A stretch of DNA of 64,000 bases. It comes from JANPLN01 sp043757265. GTDB taxonomy: Bacteria > Bdellovibrionota > Bdellovibrionia > Bdellovibrionales > JAGQZY01. The notes under the pieces are model-generated. The model worked only from the letters and a program-made list of their open reading frames with translations, did not search any database and was not told the origin of the DNA. Made by a program: the position numbers and the translations under genes. The stretch is from assembly GCA_043757265.1 (NCBI GenBank), contig JAYUQP010000040.1, positions 124,001 through 188,000 on the forward strand, read 5' to 3'. Shown here piece by piece: positions 1 through 9,605 of the stretch (within the stretch, counting starts at the first letter, position 1; each line of letters starts with the position of its first letter).

Positions 1-283
1 GACTGTAAATATTCACCGAACAAGATTGCGGTTTTACAACCTGTCCATCAAAAATAAATCCCGAAATTTTTCGGTCTTTGTCACGGTCTTGATTCTTCTT
101 GATCAGCGCGGCATCGTGGTACTCGGGCCCGAAATCTCGGCGCATTAAAAGCGTAAGGCGACTCAGGTCTGTTTCACCCTCAGCAATCAGCTTTTCTGCT
201 TTTAATCGGGTTTCGGTCCAAAGATGTTCATAGGTGTCTTTTACAAAAGCTTTTCTGTCATTCAAATCCGCATGGGAAATCAT
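1..283 (-). CDS. Hypothetical protein, N-terminal part only (runs off left edge)
   Basis: Reading the minus strand from the ATG at 283 gives an open frame of 94 codons that continues past the left edge of the window. A strong ribosome binding site (GGAGG, five bases before the ATG) supports the start. The visible part is hydrophilic and charged, beginning MISHADLNDRK, with no signal peptide or membrane segment, so it is probably cytoplasmic. I do not recognise the family. It is divergent from kdsA. Confidence 0.6.
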   Translation of the reverse strand, partial: MISHADLNDRKAFVKDTYEHLWTETRLKAEKLIAEGETDLSRLTLLMRRDFGPEYHDAALIKKNQDRDKDRKISGFIFDGQVVKPQSCSVNIYS

Positions 284-414
284 AAAACCTCCGAGAGATT
301 CTTCCTTTACTGAAATCCCTAGGTGAAGTCTTTAAAATAATAAGCGACTTTAATGCTACGAGCCAAGGGGTGCTGGATGTTGCAAGGGATTCCCTGAAAG
401 AGTACGTAATCAAG

Positions 415-1269
415 ATGTACAAATTCAAGCCGCTTTCCAAACCTGTAACGTATCAATTTCAAGATCAAACCTTCTCGTGGGGTGATTGTAAAAAATGGTC
501 TCTTTTTTCGGGACCTGACATCGTCGAAGACGAAGGCATGGTTATGGAAGTGGCCCAGGAGCTTAAAAAGCTTGCCGCAAAACACAACGTCAACTGGTTT
601 TTAAAATGCTCGTTTGATAAAGCCAACCGCACCAGTGGCACAAGCTTTCGTGGCCATGGCGTAAAAGAAGGTTTGGCGATGCTAGCCAAAATCAAAGGAA
701 AAATCGGCTGTCCAATTCTTACTGATGTGCACGAAACATGGCAGGTGCCGATGGTAGCAGAAGTGGCGGATGTGATTCAGATTCCTGCATTTCTTTGTCG
801 GCAAACAGATCTTCTTTTAGCGGTCGCTGAAACGCAAAAAGTGGTGCACGTGAAAAAGGGGCAGTTTTTAGCCCCGTGGGATATGAAATCAGTTGTGGAT
901 AAAATCAAGGGCGCCGGAAACGACAGAGTGCTTCTGTGCGAACGCGGCACAACGTTTGGCTACAACCGACTAGTCAATGACATGATGGGCCTCGTGGACA
1001 TGCGCTCTCTGGGGGTTCCAGTGATTATGGATGCCTCGCATTCGACCCAATTGCCTGGGGCTTCAGGTGTGGCCAGCGGTGGACGCTCAGAAATGATTCC
1101 CGTGTTAGCGAAAGCGGCCATGGCTGTGGGTGTTGATGGTCTTTTTATCGAGACCCACCCAAACCCCGATAAAGCGCTTTGCGACGGGCCAAGCAGTCTT
1201 CCGCTCAATCAAATGGACGATCTCTTAACGACCCTCAATCAGCTTTGGAAATCTCACGAAAATAATTAA
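415..1269 (+). CDS. kdsA: 3-deoxy-8-phosphooctulonate (KDO-8-P) synthase
   Basis: KdsA condenses phosphoenolpyruvate with arabinose-5-phosphate to give KDO-8-phosphate, the first step toward the Kdo sugar of LPS inner core. The family signatures are all visible: the KANRTS segment, TDVHE, QIPAFLCRQTDLL, VKKGQF, SGGRSEM, FIETHPNP and CDGPSSLPL. I chose the ATG at 415 because it yields 284 residues, the usual length; an in-frame GTG at 370 would add 15 residues without family support. No strong Shine-Dalgarno site is visible for either. One oddity is residue 35: where metal-dependent enzymes have Cys and metal-independent ones have Asn, this protein has Asp (FSGPDIVED). Its stop overlaps the stop of the convergent methyltransferase gene. 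Confidence 0.95.
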   Translation: MYKFKPLSKPVTYQFQDQTFSWGDCKKWSLFSGPDIVEDEGMVMEVAQELKKLAAKHNVNWFLKCSFDKANRTSGTSFRGHGVKEGLAMLAKIKGKIGCPILTDVHETWQVPMVAEVADVIQIPAFLCRQTDLLLAVAETQKVVHVKKGQFLAPWDMKSVVDKIKGAGNDRVLLCERGTTFGYNRLVNDMMGLVDMRSLGVPVIMDASHSTQLPGASGVASGGRSEMIPVLAKAAMAVGVDGLFIETHPNPDKALCDGPSSLPLNQMDDLLTTLNQLWKSHENN

Positions 1270-2072
1270 GCCGGTTTGTGGGCAACTAGCGTCCAGCTGT
1301 ATCCGTGCCGGTGATAAACGGTATCAATTGTAAAACGGTGATTTTTCAGAAGCGAAATGATTTCGGCTTTTTTATAATATTTTGCGTATGCAGGATTGAG
1401 CTGGTCGTAGACGACAAGCACTCGCGCCCTATAATGAATTTTAAGAATAACGTCGCGCATATAGGTATTCATCGGCATTGGCAACCATCGGCAAAGTTGT
1501 GCATAAAAAGTCAGCAGGGAACCCAAAACATGTGACAAAGCCGCAAGCATCCAGTGGGGGCAGTGGGTTGTGAATTTGCGAAGAACACTTGCGACGCCGA
1601 GGTAAAACTCGTTTCCTTCATAACCGTATACCCACAAAATGAATTTTCCGCCCGGGATAAGCGAATTGTAGATTGAATCCAACACAGGGCCTGGCTCGGG
1701 GATATGATGCAAAACGCCGATGCATACGGCAGTGTCCACGTTTTTTACCGAAATCTCATCGCCACGGCAATGAACCAATACAACTTTGTCGCCATACGAT
1801 TCTAGGTTTTTTTTGAGCACGCTAAAGGCCCTTGATGGCTCAACGGCTACAACCCTATTTACGCCTGCCTCTATTAGCATAGCCGCAAATCTACCGGTAC
1901 CAGCGCCCACATCTAAAACAGTTTTTTCCGAAAAAAATACACTGTCGTAATGTGGCCCCAGAATATCTTTTAAATATTTAAGAGAGGCATAATATCCAAC
2001 GTTTTCTTGATAAGCGGTCCACTGATCACCAAAGTCCGCAATGGTTTTGTCTCGAGTCGTAACAGATTTCAT
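1266..2072 (-). CDS. Class I SAM-dependent methyltransferase
   Basis: A 268-residue protein with a Rossmann-type methyltransferase core. SAM-binding motif I is DVGAGTGRFAAML, followed by the acidic VVAVEPSR strand end and the post-II segment CIGVLHHIPEPG, typical of methyltransferase family 11. The C-terminal third is more hydrophobic and lacks recognisable motifs. The substrate cannot be read from the sequence. It lies beside glycosyltransferase and amidotransferase genes, so a sugar or lipid-linked glycan acceptor is plausible, but that is inference. It converges on kdsA with the last four bases overlapping. Confidence 0.8.
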   Translation of the reverse strand: MKSVTTRDKTIADFGDQWTAYQENVGYYASLKYLKDILGPHYDSVFFSEKTVLDVGAGTGRFAAMLIEAGVNRVVAVEPSRAFSVLKKNLESYGDKVVLVHCRGDEISVKNVDTAVCIGVLHHIPEPGPVLDSIYNSLIPGGKFILWVYGYEGNEFYLGVASVLRKFTTHCPHWMLAALSHVLGSLLTFYAQLCRWLPMPMNTYMRDVILKIHYRARVLVVYDQLNPAYAKYYKKAEIISLLKNHRFTIDTVYHRHGYSWTLVAHKPA

Positions 2073-2337
2073 ACTGCTCGGAATGCTATATTAGATTTGA
2101 CCCAGAACGCAAATAGAATTAGTTTTTTAGAGTAATAACTCATTTAACAAAAGTGTAAAACTTGTACAAAGATTGAGATATGAGCAAAACAGATTTTCGT
2201 TCGAGCTTCAAAAAAGTTTGTAATTCCTTTTTTTTTCCGCTTCGAGAGGTAATTCAGAGTCCTTTCCAATATAAAAGTACCCGCAAAATCTGCATCAAAT
2301 GGGATTTGAATGAAAAAATTATCTATGAAAAGGTTCA

Positions 2338-3222
2338 ATGATGTACTCAGATGTCACCATCATTATTCCGGCTTTTAACGAAGAAACAAATATCCAAAAG
2401 ACGCTGATTGCGTTGAAAGAAAACTGTTCTGAAGCAGAAATTATTGTTATCGATGATGGATCCGAGGACGGCACCGCTCAGGCCGCGCAACAAATCACAG
2501 GCATAAGATTAATTCGTCATATGCACAACAAAGGCTACGGGGCCTCGTTAAAAACAGGGATGCGAAGATCGACACGTGAAATTATTGTTTGGTTCGATGC
2601 TGACGGGCAGCATCGAGTTGAGGATATGCATGCTATTGTCGAGCCGATCCGCATACAGGGAATTGATGCCACCTTTGGATGTCGCACCAAAGAGTCGGCT
2701 TTTGTTGTTCGACGGGTTCCAGGAAAATGGTTACTCAAGATCGTTTCCCAAATAATAGCACGACAAAAAATTCCAGATCTCAATTGCGGCTTCAGAGCCT
2801 TTCGCCGCGAGACGGTCTTGCGTTATTTGCATCTTCTGCCGGATGGTTTTTCCGCATCTGCCACAACTACCTTACTCATGATCAAACGAAATTATGTTAT
2901 CATATTTGTGCCTGTTATGGCACCGAAAAGGGTTGGGAGCTCATCGGTTCGCATGTTTCGCGATGGCTTTCGAACACTTTCTATCATGCTTCGTATTATG
3001 CTGCTATTTGATGCTTTCTTGTTCTTCACCTTTTTCGCACTCATCCAAATTCTGCCCGCGCTTTTTTATTCTGTGCACATTGCCATGAAATTTCGTTTGG
3101 GCGTACCTGTGCTTGGGTCATTGGTAATGATTTCGGGGACCCTCACATTTTTTATGGGTATTCTATCCTCGCAAATTAGTCAGATGCGCCAGGAAAGATT
3201 CGAATCCAAGGTAAACTCTTAA
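2338..3222 (+). CDS. Family 2 glycosyltransferase with C-terminal membrane segments
   Basis: The N-terminal 200 residues form a GT-A glycosyltransferase domain resembling dolichyl-phosphate mannosyltransferase: the nucleotide-binding strand VIDDGSEDGT, the FDADGQH metal-binding DxD and the DLNCGFRAF segment are present. The last 80 residues contain two hydrophobic helices, as in DPM1/GtrB-type enzymes that work on polyprenyl phosphate at the inner membrane. The frame opens with two consecutive ATG codons and only a weak AAAGG-like site. It is four bases from asnB, so the two are probably co-transcribed. Substrate unknown. Confidence 0.85.
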   Translation: MMYSDVTIIIPAFNEETNIQKTLIALKENCSEAEIIVIDDGSEDGTAQAAQQITGIRLIRHMHNKGYGASLKTGMRRSTREIIVWFDADGQHRVEDMHAIVEPIRIQGIDATFGCRTKESAFVVRRVPGKWLLKIVSQIIARQKIPDLNCGFRAFRRETVLRYLHLLPDGFSASATTTLLMIKRNYVIIFVPVMAPKRVGSSSVRMFRDGFRTLSIMLRIMLLFDAFLFFTFFALIQILPALFYSVHIAMKFRLGVPVLGSLVMISGTLTFFMGILSSQISQMRQERFESKVNS

Positions 3223-3225
3223 CCA

Positions 3226-5121
3226 ATGTGTGGTGTAGCAGGATTGGTTGATTTTAACGGACTCGTGCAACAAGAAGCCAAGCTAATTGTTAAAAAAATG
3301 ACCGCTCGGTTGTCACATCGGGGTCCCGATGACGAGGGGGCCGTATGCACACACTTTGCAGCTCTTGGCCACCGACGTCTATCTATCTTGGACCTTTCTA
3401 CTAGCGGCCAACAGCCCATGTGGGATGCCCAGAGAAAACACGCCATCAGCTACAATGGAGAGATTTATAATTACGAATCCATCAAAAGTGCTCTTCAGGA
3501 AAAAGGTTATTTATTTAAAACCAAGACGGACACAGAGGTTGTACTCAATGCATTTATTGAGTGGGGCCCCGCGTGTGTGGAAAAGTTTAATGGTATATTT
3601 GCATTTGCAATCTGGTCTGAGGAAGAAAAAAAGCTTTTTCTAGTACGCGATCCAGTGGGTGTGAAACCGCTTTTTTTTTCGCACAAAGGATCACGGATTA
3701 TCTTCGCCTCAGAAATAAAGGCGCTACTAGCCGATCCAAAAATCTCGCGCGAGCAGGATGAAGAAGCGCTAGATAGTTATTTTACATTTAATTATTCGGT
3801 GGCCCCAAAAACTGGATTCAAAGAGATTGAACAAATAATGCCTGGCCAAGGGTTGCTGTTTAAAAATAGCAAACTAGAAAAATTTTGTTATTCGTTTAAG
3901 CCCGAAGAAAAAATTGATTTTATGAATTGGCAGGACTCAAACCAGGTCGTAGAGCTGTTTCGCGAAAAATTTCAATCGACTCTAAAAAGACAGCTGGTTG
4001 CTGATGTACCCGTGGGCACTTTTTTGTCGGGAGGTATTGATTCGTCAGCCATTTGTACTTTTCTTGCAGCGCAAGGAATAAGTCCACAATGTTTTCATAT
4101 GGGTTTTAACGAGGAGAGTTTTGATGAAAGTTCCTTTGCAATAAGCCTTGCTCAACATCTAAAACTTGCATTGACTCAATTTAAGGCCGAAATCAATCAA
4201 GATGATTTGATAAACATCTCTAAACATCTTGAGGAACCAACGGCAGATGCTTCTGCTTTAGCTATGTATCAACTTTGCAAGCAGACCTCAAAACATGTGA
4301 AAGTCGTGCTTTCTGGTGACGGTGCTGACGAAGTCTTGGCAGGGTACAGCACGTACCCAGCTACCCAGTTAGCAAAGTTTTTCAAAAATCCAATTTCCAA
4401 ATTTTTGCTGCAAGCCGCCAGGCATTTATTACCAAAAAAGGGTGGCGGAAAACGTTACAGCACTGCGGATTTTTTCGATCGCTTTTCGCGTTTCGCAAGC
4501 CAGCCTTTCCCTTATGATCATGCAGGATGGCGGACCATATTTTACAAAGCACAAAAAGAGTTACTCTACAAAGAGAGCTTTGCAAAATTTTTACAAAATC
4601 ATGACCCATATCAAGCTTTTGCAGCCGCCGCTTTTGGCGCGCAAACCTCGCTGGCTGCTAGTCTTCAGATGGATACAAAGTTTTACCTGCCAAACGATAT
4701 GCTTGTTAAGGTGGATCGAATGAGCATGGCGCATGGGTTAGAGGTGCGAGTGCCTTTTCTAGACTTAGAATTCATGAACTTTTGTCATCAAATACCTTCA
4801 GATTTAAAGCTACGAAATTTGATTAATAAAAAATATATATTGAAAGCGGCTTTGCAGGGACGAGTTCCTAGAAAAACTCTTTCTAAACCAAAAACTGGTT
4901 TTAACTTTCCGCTAGCAAATAACTTGAAATTCAAATGGAGTGAATTGTTTCAAGATTTGATGCAAGACTCGCACATAAAAAACACATCGTTACTCGACAT
5001 ACAGCAGGTTCAAAAATTTTATGGCGATTTCAAGAAGAGCGACACGAACACGCACTATCAGCTTTTTGGAATTCTTATGTACTTCCTATGGCTACGAAAC
5101 GCCAAAACATGGTCTTGCTAA
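3226..5121 (+). CDS. asnB: Asparagine synthase (glutamine-hydrolysing) family amidotransferase
   Basis: The protein has the full AsnB architecture. Cys2 of MCGVAG is the N-terminal nucleophile of the class II glutaminase domain (about residues 1-200), and the ATP-pyrophosphatase domain carries SGGIDSS at about 267-273 and the GDGADE motif. Length (631) fits asparagine synthetases. Known AsnB enzymes amidate aspartate using glutamine, but paralogues in polysaccharide clusters amidate sugar carboxylates. Because this gene is coupled to a glycosyltransferase and lies near a UDP-uronic-acid pathway, amidation of a uronic acid residue is a reasonable alternative; the sequence does not decide. Confidence 0.85.
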   Translation: MCGVAGLVDFNGLVQQEAKLIVKKMTARLSHRGPDDEGAVCTHFAALGHRRLSILDLSTSGQQPMWDAQRKHAISYNGEIYNYESIKSALQEKGYLFKTKTDTEVVLNAFIEWGPACVEKFNGIFAFAIWSEEEKKLFLVRDPVGVKPLFFSHKGSRIIFASEIKALLADPKISREQDEEALDSYFTFNYSVAPKTGFKEIEQIMPGQGLLFKNSKLEKFCYSFKPEEKIDFMNWQDSNQVVELFREKFQSTLKRQLVADVPVGTFLSGGIDSSAICTFLAAQGISPQCFHMGFNEESFDESSFAISLAQHLKLALTQFKAEINQDDLINISKHLEEPTADASALAMYQLCKQTSKHVKVVLSGDGADEVLAGYSTYPATQLAKFFKNPISKFLLQAARHLLPKKGGGKRYSTADFFDRFSRFASQPFPYDHAGWRTIFYKAQKELLYKESFAKFLQNHDPYQAFAAAAFGAQTSLAASLQMDTKFYLPNDMLVKVDRMSMAHGLEVRVPFLDLEFMNFCHQIPSDLKLRNLINKKYILKAALQGRVPRKTLSKPKTGFNFPLANNLKFKWSELFQDLMQDSHIKNTSLLDIQQVQKFYGDFKKSDTNTHYQLFGILMYFLWLRNAKTWSC

Positions 5122-5129
5122 CGCTCTTA

Positions 5130-6515
5130 TTAAAGGCCTTGGCAAGTGCGATCGATTTTCAAATGCAAAAGCTCTTCCTCTTTTGGTGAAAGCGTTCCAG
5201 CTTCTAATGATTGCATTAGATTTTCTGATGGAATAGCTACGTTGCTGGTGCAAATTTCTTGTTGGGCCCGCAACTTATAGCTTGGGATTAAACTCTGTAT
5301 CTGTTTTGTAAATACTAACCAGCTCCCTGCATTTACACAGATCACCACACAACCCAAGAGCACATAGCAAATCTTCAAATAGCGTAAGGCAAAAAAACGG
5401 CGGAGGAGGTGCATGGCAAATAAAAAGAATGATAAATAAAATGTAACTACGACAGTGCCGTCGAAGCGGTCAGCGATGATGAGAAGCGTCGTTACCTCTT
5501 CATGAGCAGATTTGAGAGAAAGATTATAGGTCCTGAGGATAGACATAGATCCAAGTAGTACCAGTACACTTATAAAGTAAAATCGGAGACTACGATCGGA
5601 TGAGAGAAGCTTCTTTAAGAAAAATCCGACCACTACCCATACCAAAGTAAGCAAAGCCGTCTTGTTCTGCATTATGGCAGGAATTATTGAACCCAAATCC
5701 ACTCCAAAATCGGTGGCCTGATAATTTGATTTTGCAAAAATCAAGAAAAATAAATTGGTGAAAAAGCAGACAATTCCGAATGCGTATAATTTTTTTGGCG
5801 TTTTTTGAGTTACAAAGTGTAAAAACAAAATTAACAAAATAGACATATTAGCTAAGGTACCTTGTCCCGTGTGGATTGAAATATTTAGTAGCATGACGGC
5901 AGCCAAAGCTGTGAAATGAGAATTCAAAATCAATGGGGGGGCCAGACAAAATATCATTGCGAGCTGACTGCGCGGAAAGGGGCCCAGAAAATATGTAAGT
6001 TCCTCCACATGCGGAAAACCGTAATTGTTCAAATTGGTGAGGGCATGATTGAAGAAAGGGTGGAGAAAAACCAAGGGAGTAAGAGATGCTAAGTACAGCC
6101 ATCTAGATTCCGCGTCGAAAAAAAAATAAATACTCAAAAAAAACAAAATGATAATGATCAACGTCGAAAGTCCATAGGCCCAATAAATGGAAAGGCTCAT
6201 ACTGCGACAATCATTTTTGTGCGAAAAAATACCACGGACTAAATTCATGATTGTGTTTGATAGCGGATAATTGTTAGCCGAAAAAACACGTTCGCTAGTT
6301 CGCCATTCACAACTTTTATTTCCACCACACTGATCTTTTACAAGCTCCGCTCGTGAAGTGACCTCGCGATAATTACTTTGGTTAAAGAAGCACTGTGAAA
6401 AAGCCAGCATAATAGTTTTGTCGTCTAAGCCAGTGCGATAAATGGCAAAAGCCGACACTAAAAGTGTCCATGCGATAAAAAAAGTACAAACCGCAACTGA
6501 AATGCTATGTTTCAC
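5130..6515 (-). CDS. Polytopic inner-membrane protein of unknown function
   Basis: A 461-residue protein with about ten strongly hydrophobic segments spread along the length, beginning with a signal-anchor-like helix (residues 7-27). A loop of about 70 residues after the first helix contains three cysteines and is probably periplasmic. No catalytic motif of a polymerase, flippase or glycosyltransferase family is recognisable. It converges on asnB (eight bases between stop codons) inside the glycan region, so a role in glycan assembly or export is possible but only inferred from position. Confidence 0.7.
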   Translation of the reverse strand: MKHSISVAVCTFFIAWTLLVSAFAIYRTGLDDKTIMLAFSQCFFNQSNYREVTSRAELVKDQCGGNKSCEWRTSERVFSANNYPLSNTIMNLVRGIFSHKNDCRSMSLSIYWAYGLSTLIIIILFFLSIYFFFDAESRWLYLASLTPLVFLHPFFNHALTNLNNYGFPHVEELTYFLGPFPRSQLAMIFCLAPPLILNSHFTALAAVMLLNISIHTGQGTLANMSILLILFLHFVTQKTPKKLYAFGIVCFFTNLFFLIFAKSNYQATDFGVDLGSIIPAIMQNKTALLTLVWVVVGFFLKKLLSSDRSLRFYFISVLVLLGSMSILRTYNLSLKSAHEEVTTLLIIADRFDGTVVVTFYLSFFLFAMHLLRRFFALRYLKICYVLLGCVVICVNAGSWLVFTKQIQSLIPSYKLRAQQEICTSNVAIPSENLMQSLEAGTLSPKEEELLHLKIDRTCQGL

Positions 6516-6906
6516 GTCACATCCTCATTAATTACGTTCAAAAAATACTTTATATACTTTATATTTAAGAAGTATGGACATGCGAAGCGTCATTTGCAAA
6601 AGTAATTTACAAAATACTTCGAAATATTTTTACCGTGTGCGATTAGGTTTTATAAAAACACGTTGATGCTTTTGATGAAAATTAAGAGAAACGCAGATTC
6701 AATTTTTTCTTACTCAGCAGTTTTAGTAAGGTAAACATAAGTGTTGGTCTAAAAGAAACAAATCAGCCAATCTTCGCGACAAAATTGTCGTTGCGATTCG
6801 ACCAGATTGAGATGCTAGTCTTTTTAGAAAGAGTTCAAAATCCTTTAGATCAGCAACAAATAGTTGGCTATGCTCGAACTGTGTGGCATTCTTTTCTAAT
6901 TAATTT
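6516..6906. other. AT-rich intergenic region between divergent genes
   Basis: This 391-base stretch separates the start of the membrane protein gene from the start of the next methyltransferase gene, so it should hold promoters for both. It is AT-rich with several TATA-like runs near 6545-6570. I find no convincing open frame with a ribosome binding site, no strong hairpin and no RNA gene. Confidence 0.5.
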
Positions 6907-7677
6907 ATGGCAAAAGAACCAATAAATCCCGAAGAAGTTCAAAATTCCCATTTTTCGAAAATTGCAGTGCAGTATGCCGCCCACTACGATGACGTCCATT
7001 CATCTGAGTTTAGGCGTATTTTTCTTTACCCGAAGCTGTTCGGTGACTTAGACATAGCTAACAAAAAGGTGCTTGATGCGATGTGCGGTAGCGGCCAAAT
7101 AACGAGCTTCCTTCTGGGGAGGAATTGCGAAGTACACGCGTTAGACATGGAAAAAAAGTTCACGGATTCACTAAAAAAAAGATTTGATTTAGCCTCGATA
7201 ACTACCTGTTCGATTTTGAAGACTCCTTACTCTGATGAGAGTTTCGACATAATTACAATTATTGGCGGTTTGCACCATCTTCATCCGAAACTTGAAGAAG
7301 GACTCCAAGAGGTTACCAGAATTTTGAAGCCAGGAGGTTATCTGCTTGCGGTTGAACCACCAAGTGGCACGATCGTCGATCTATTAAGGAAATTTTGGTA
7401 TCGATTTGATAAACATTTCGCGGAGAACGAGGCGTCGGTTGATCTTTCTTTTTTAAGAAGCAAACTCGCAAGTTCATTTCTTCGGACCGAATTTCAATTT
7501 GGTGGCGGCCCCGCCTACTATTTAATTTTTAACTCACTGGTAACTAGGATTCCACTTTGGCTAAAGGGATGGCTTGCTCGGCCATTATTTTTTTTAGACA
7601 AATATCTTGAGCCCATATTACCGAAGGCGTTTGCAGGGTACGTCGTCATAAAAGCACAGAAAAAGATGAGCTCTTAG
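6907..7677 (+). CDS. Class I SAM-dependent methyltransferase
   Basis: A 256-residue protein with the methyltransferase 11/UbiE-like fold. Motif I is VLDAMCGSGQI, the acidic residue after strand 2 is in VHALDMEKK, and the product segment GGLHHLHPK is followed by EVTRILKPGGYLL. The C-terminus has hydrophobic stretches with PLWLKGW that may associate with the membrane. It stands alone on the plus strand between minus-strand genes. Substrate unknown; the context suggests glycan or lipid modification. Confidence 0.8.
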   Translation: MAKEPINPEEVQNSHFSKIAVQYAAHYDDVHSSEFRRIFLYPKLFGDLDIANKKVLDAMCGSGQITSFLLGRNCEVHALDMEKKFTDSLKKRFDLASITTCSILKTPYSDESFDIITIIGGLHHLHPKLEEGLQEVTRILKPGGYLLAVEPPSGTIVDLLRKFWYRFDKHFAENEASVDLSFLRSKLASSFLRTEFQFGGGPAYYLIFNSLVTRIPLWLKGWLARPLFFLDKYLEPILPKAFAGYVVIKAQKKMSS

Positions 7678-7739
7678 GGCTGCTTGTGTGCACGCTTGTT
7701 GTCGTTGATTTGGGCCCCTTTAATTAAGGCCTTCACACG

Positions 7740-9605
7740 TCATCGATATCGCTTAAGCGGGGTTTGCGTGAATAACAACGAGCCGATGTATTTGGCTCCA
7801 TACTTCGTCATGTGTTCATTGTCTTCAGATATCAGTTCACCTTGAGGCGTAAAAACCATACATATGTTTCCATTTGTTCCGCAAATGAGATCATGCATAG
7901 AAATGTAAGTAGCGTAATGCACTGAATTTTTTAAATGTTTTTCAATCTCCAAAAAATCAGAAAAGTATTTTCCCGCAAGTGGTCTGCCAAAATGTTTCAA
8001 GGGATAATTCAAATCGGTAATCTTGACTGTTCCAAATATCTTTTTTCCGATGATGTAGATTTTAGAAGTGGTTTTTTTTGGTATGTTTTTTAGCGTGTTA
8101 TCCAGTCTTTGGATGGCCCATTTGTGCCAATAACTAGACATAATAATCACGTCGGCTTCTTCAGCTAATTGCAAAAGTTTGCTGTTATAATCTTGCGAGC
8201 ACAGGGCCCGGTCTACTGGAGCAATATAATTAAAGATGTCGTCCGCGCCATAGTAAATTTGGCAACGAGCAGGTATCATATGTGTTATCACTTCAAAATT
8301 CTTAAAAGCATTATTCTCAAAAATCATATTTACCATATCCTCAGCAAAGCTATCACCGATGACGGCAAGCTTAGGCTGTGACGAATTTGAAAACTCTTTC
8401 TTTGTTCGCAGTTCGTCAAATTTCGCACGTCTGTACTGCGAGGTTCGGTAGGGGTTCGGAATGTTGTGAGAAAGACGGGAGGAAAACCTTTCGTAATGTC
8501 CTTCGTGCGAAGCCAAGTAAAATCCTAAACCACCTAATGTAAGCGTGGTTGTTCCAAATAGAAAAAAAACCATTTGCGTCGATATGATGTTTCGATCACG
8601 AAATGGACGTTCAATTAATTTCCAACTAAAATAAGCTAAAACGAAAGTTAAAAGTGTAAAAAATCCGAAGGTGGCCAATGAAGGGCTGTCGATGGTAAGC
8701 TTGAGAAAGGCAAACATAGGTTGATGCCAAAGATAGGCACTATAACTCAATAAACCCAGAGCTACTAAAACCTTGCTTGATAATAGTCTACCTACCAAAC
8801 TGTCTGCCTTTGCAAATAAGATAATTAATGCGGCACCCATCACGGGTAGCAATGTCTGCAAGCTGGGAGTGGGAGTTTCTTTTTTGAAAAATAATATAGC
8901 TGTAGCAATCAAAACCAAACCCGTTATTTCTGCGATTCGCTCGAAAAAAATACTAAATTTGCGCCTTTTCGGAGAGCTAAAATATATTCCAATAAATGAA
9001 CCAGTTAACAGTTCCCAAACGCGTCCAGGAATAAGATAGAAGTTGCCTTCCAACTCGTATCTCCATCCGTATTCAGCGACTGCTAGGCTCGAAAAAAACA
9101 ACACAGCGAGCGTGATCATTGTTAAACGGCGAGATTGTCTAACTAAAAAGGAAAGAAGCAATGGAAAAATAATATAGAATTGCTCTTCAACACTTAGACT
9201 CCAAGTGTGGAGGAGTGGCTTTTCTTCAGCAACTGCCAGGAAGTATCCAGATTCTTGCCAGAACAGGACATTGGATGAAAAAGTAAGAACAGATAAGATA
9301 CTTTGGCCAAAATCAACAAGCTGATAAGGAAACATGTAAAACCATGCAAACGGAACAGTGGTGAGCACAACCGTCATCAGTGCTGGATATATTCTTCGAA
9401 TGCGTCGGATGTAAAATTGAGAAAGAGAAAACGTTCCTTTTTCCGTGTCGGCAAGAATATTTGAGGTGATCAAAAAACCGCTGATAACGAAAAATATGTC
9501 AACGCCAACAAATCCACCACCGAAAAAAGGTAGTCCTGCATGAAAAAAGATGACCGGAAGGACGGCGATGGCGCGGAGTCCGTCGATTTCTTTACGGTAT
9601 TGCAA
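7740..9605 (-). CDS. OafA/YrhL-type acyltransferase with C-terminal SGNH domain
   Basis: The N-terminal 370 residues are an acyltransferase-3 membrane domain: the start MQYRKEIDGLRAIAV, the histidine in VIFFHAGLPF, VDIFFVISGFLI and about ten membrane helices are characteristic. The C-terminal 240 residues form a periplasmic SGNH hydrolase-like domain with VIGDSFAED and the closing NEHMTKYGA containing the catalytic-type histidine. Such fused enzymes O-acetylate surface polysaccharides. The start overlaps the last 14 bases of the upstream epimerase gene, indicating co-transcription and possibly translational coupling in the UDP-sugar operon. Confidence 0.9.
   Translation of the reverse strand: MQYRKEIDGLRAIAVLPVIFFHAGLPFFGGGFVGVDIFFVISGFLITSNILADTEKGTFSLSQFYIRRIRRIYPALMTVVLTTVPFAWFYMFPYQLVDFGQSILSVLTFSSNVLFWQESGYFLAVAEEKPLLHTWSLSVEEQFYIIFPLLLSFLVRQSRRLTMITLAVLFFSSLAVAEYGWRYELEGNFYLIPGRVWELLTGSFIGIYFSSPKRRKFSIFFERIAEITGLVLIATAILFFKKETPTPSLQTLLPVMGAALIILFAKADSLVGRLLSSKVLVALGLLSYSAYLWHQPMFAFLKLTIDSPSLATFGFFTLLTFVLAYFSWKLIERPFRDRNIISTQMVFFLFGTTTLTLGGLGFYLASHEGHYERFSSRLSHNIPNPYRTSQYRRAKFDELRTKKEFSNSSQPKLAVIGDSFAEDMVNMIFENNAFKNFEVITHMIPARCQIYYGADDIFNYIAPVDRALCSQDYNSKLLQLAEEADVIIMSSYWHKWAIQRLDNTLKNIPKKTTSKIYIIGKKIFGTVKITDLNYPLKHFGRPLAGKYFSDFLEIEKHLKNSVHYATYISMHDLICGTNGNICMVFTPQGELISEDNEHMTKYGAKYIGSLLFTQTPLKRYR

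Noticed and set aside
370..414. Extended N-terminus of kdsA from an in-frame GTG at 370
   Set aside because: The extra 15 residues have no counterpart in the family, the spacing from any Shine-Dalgarno-like bases is wrong, and the ATG at 415 gives the standard length.
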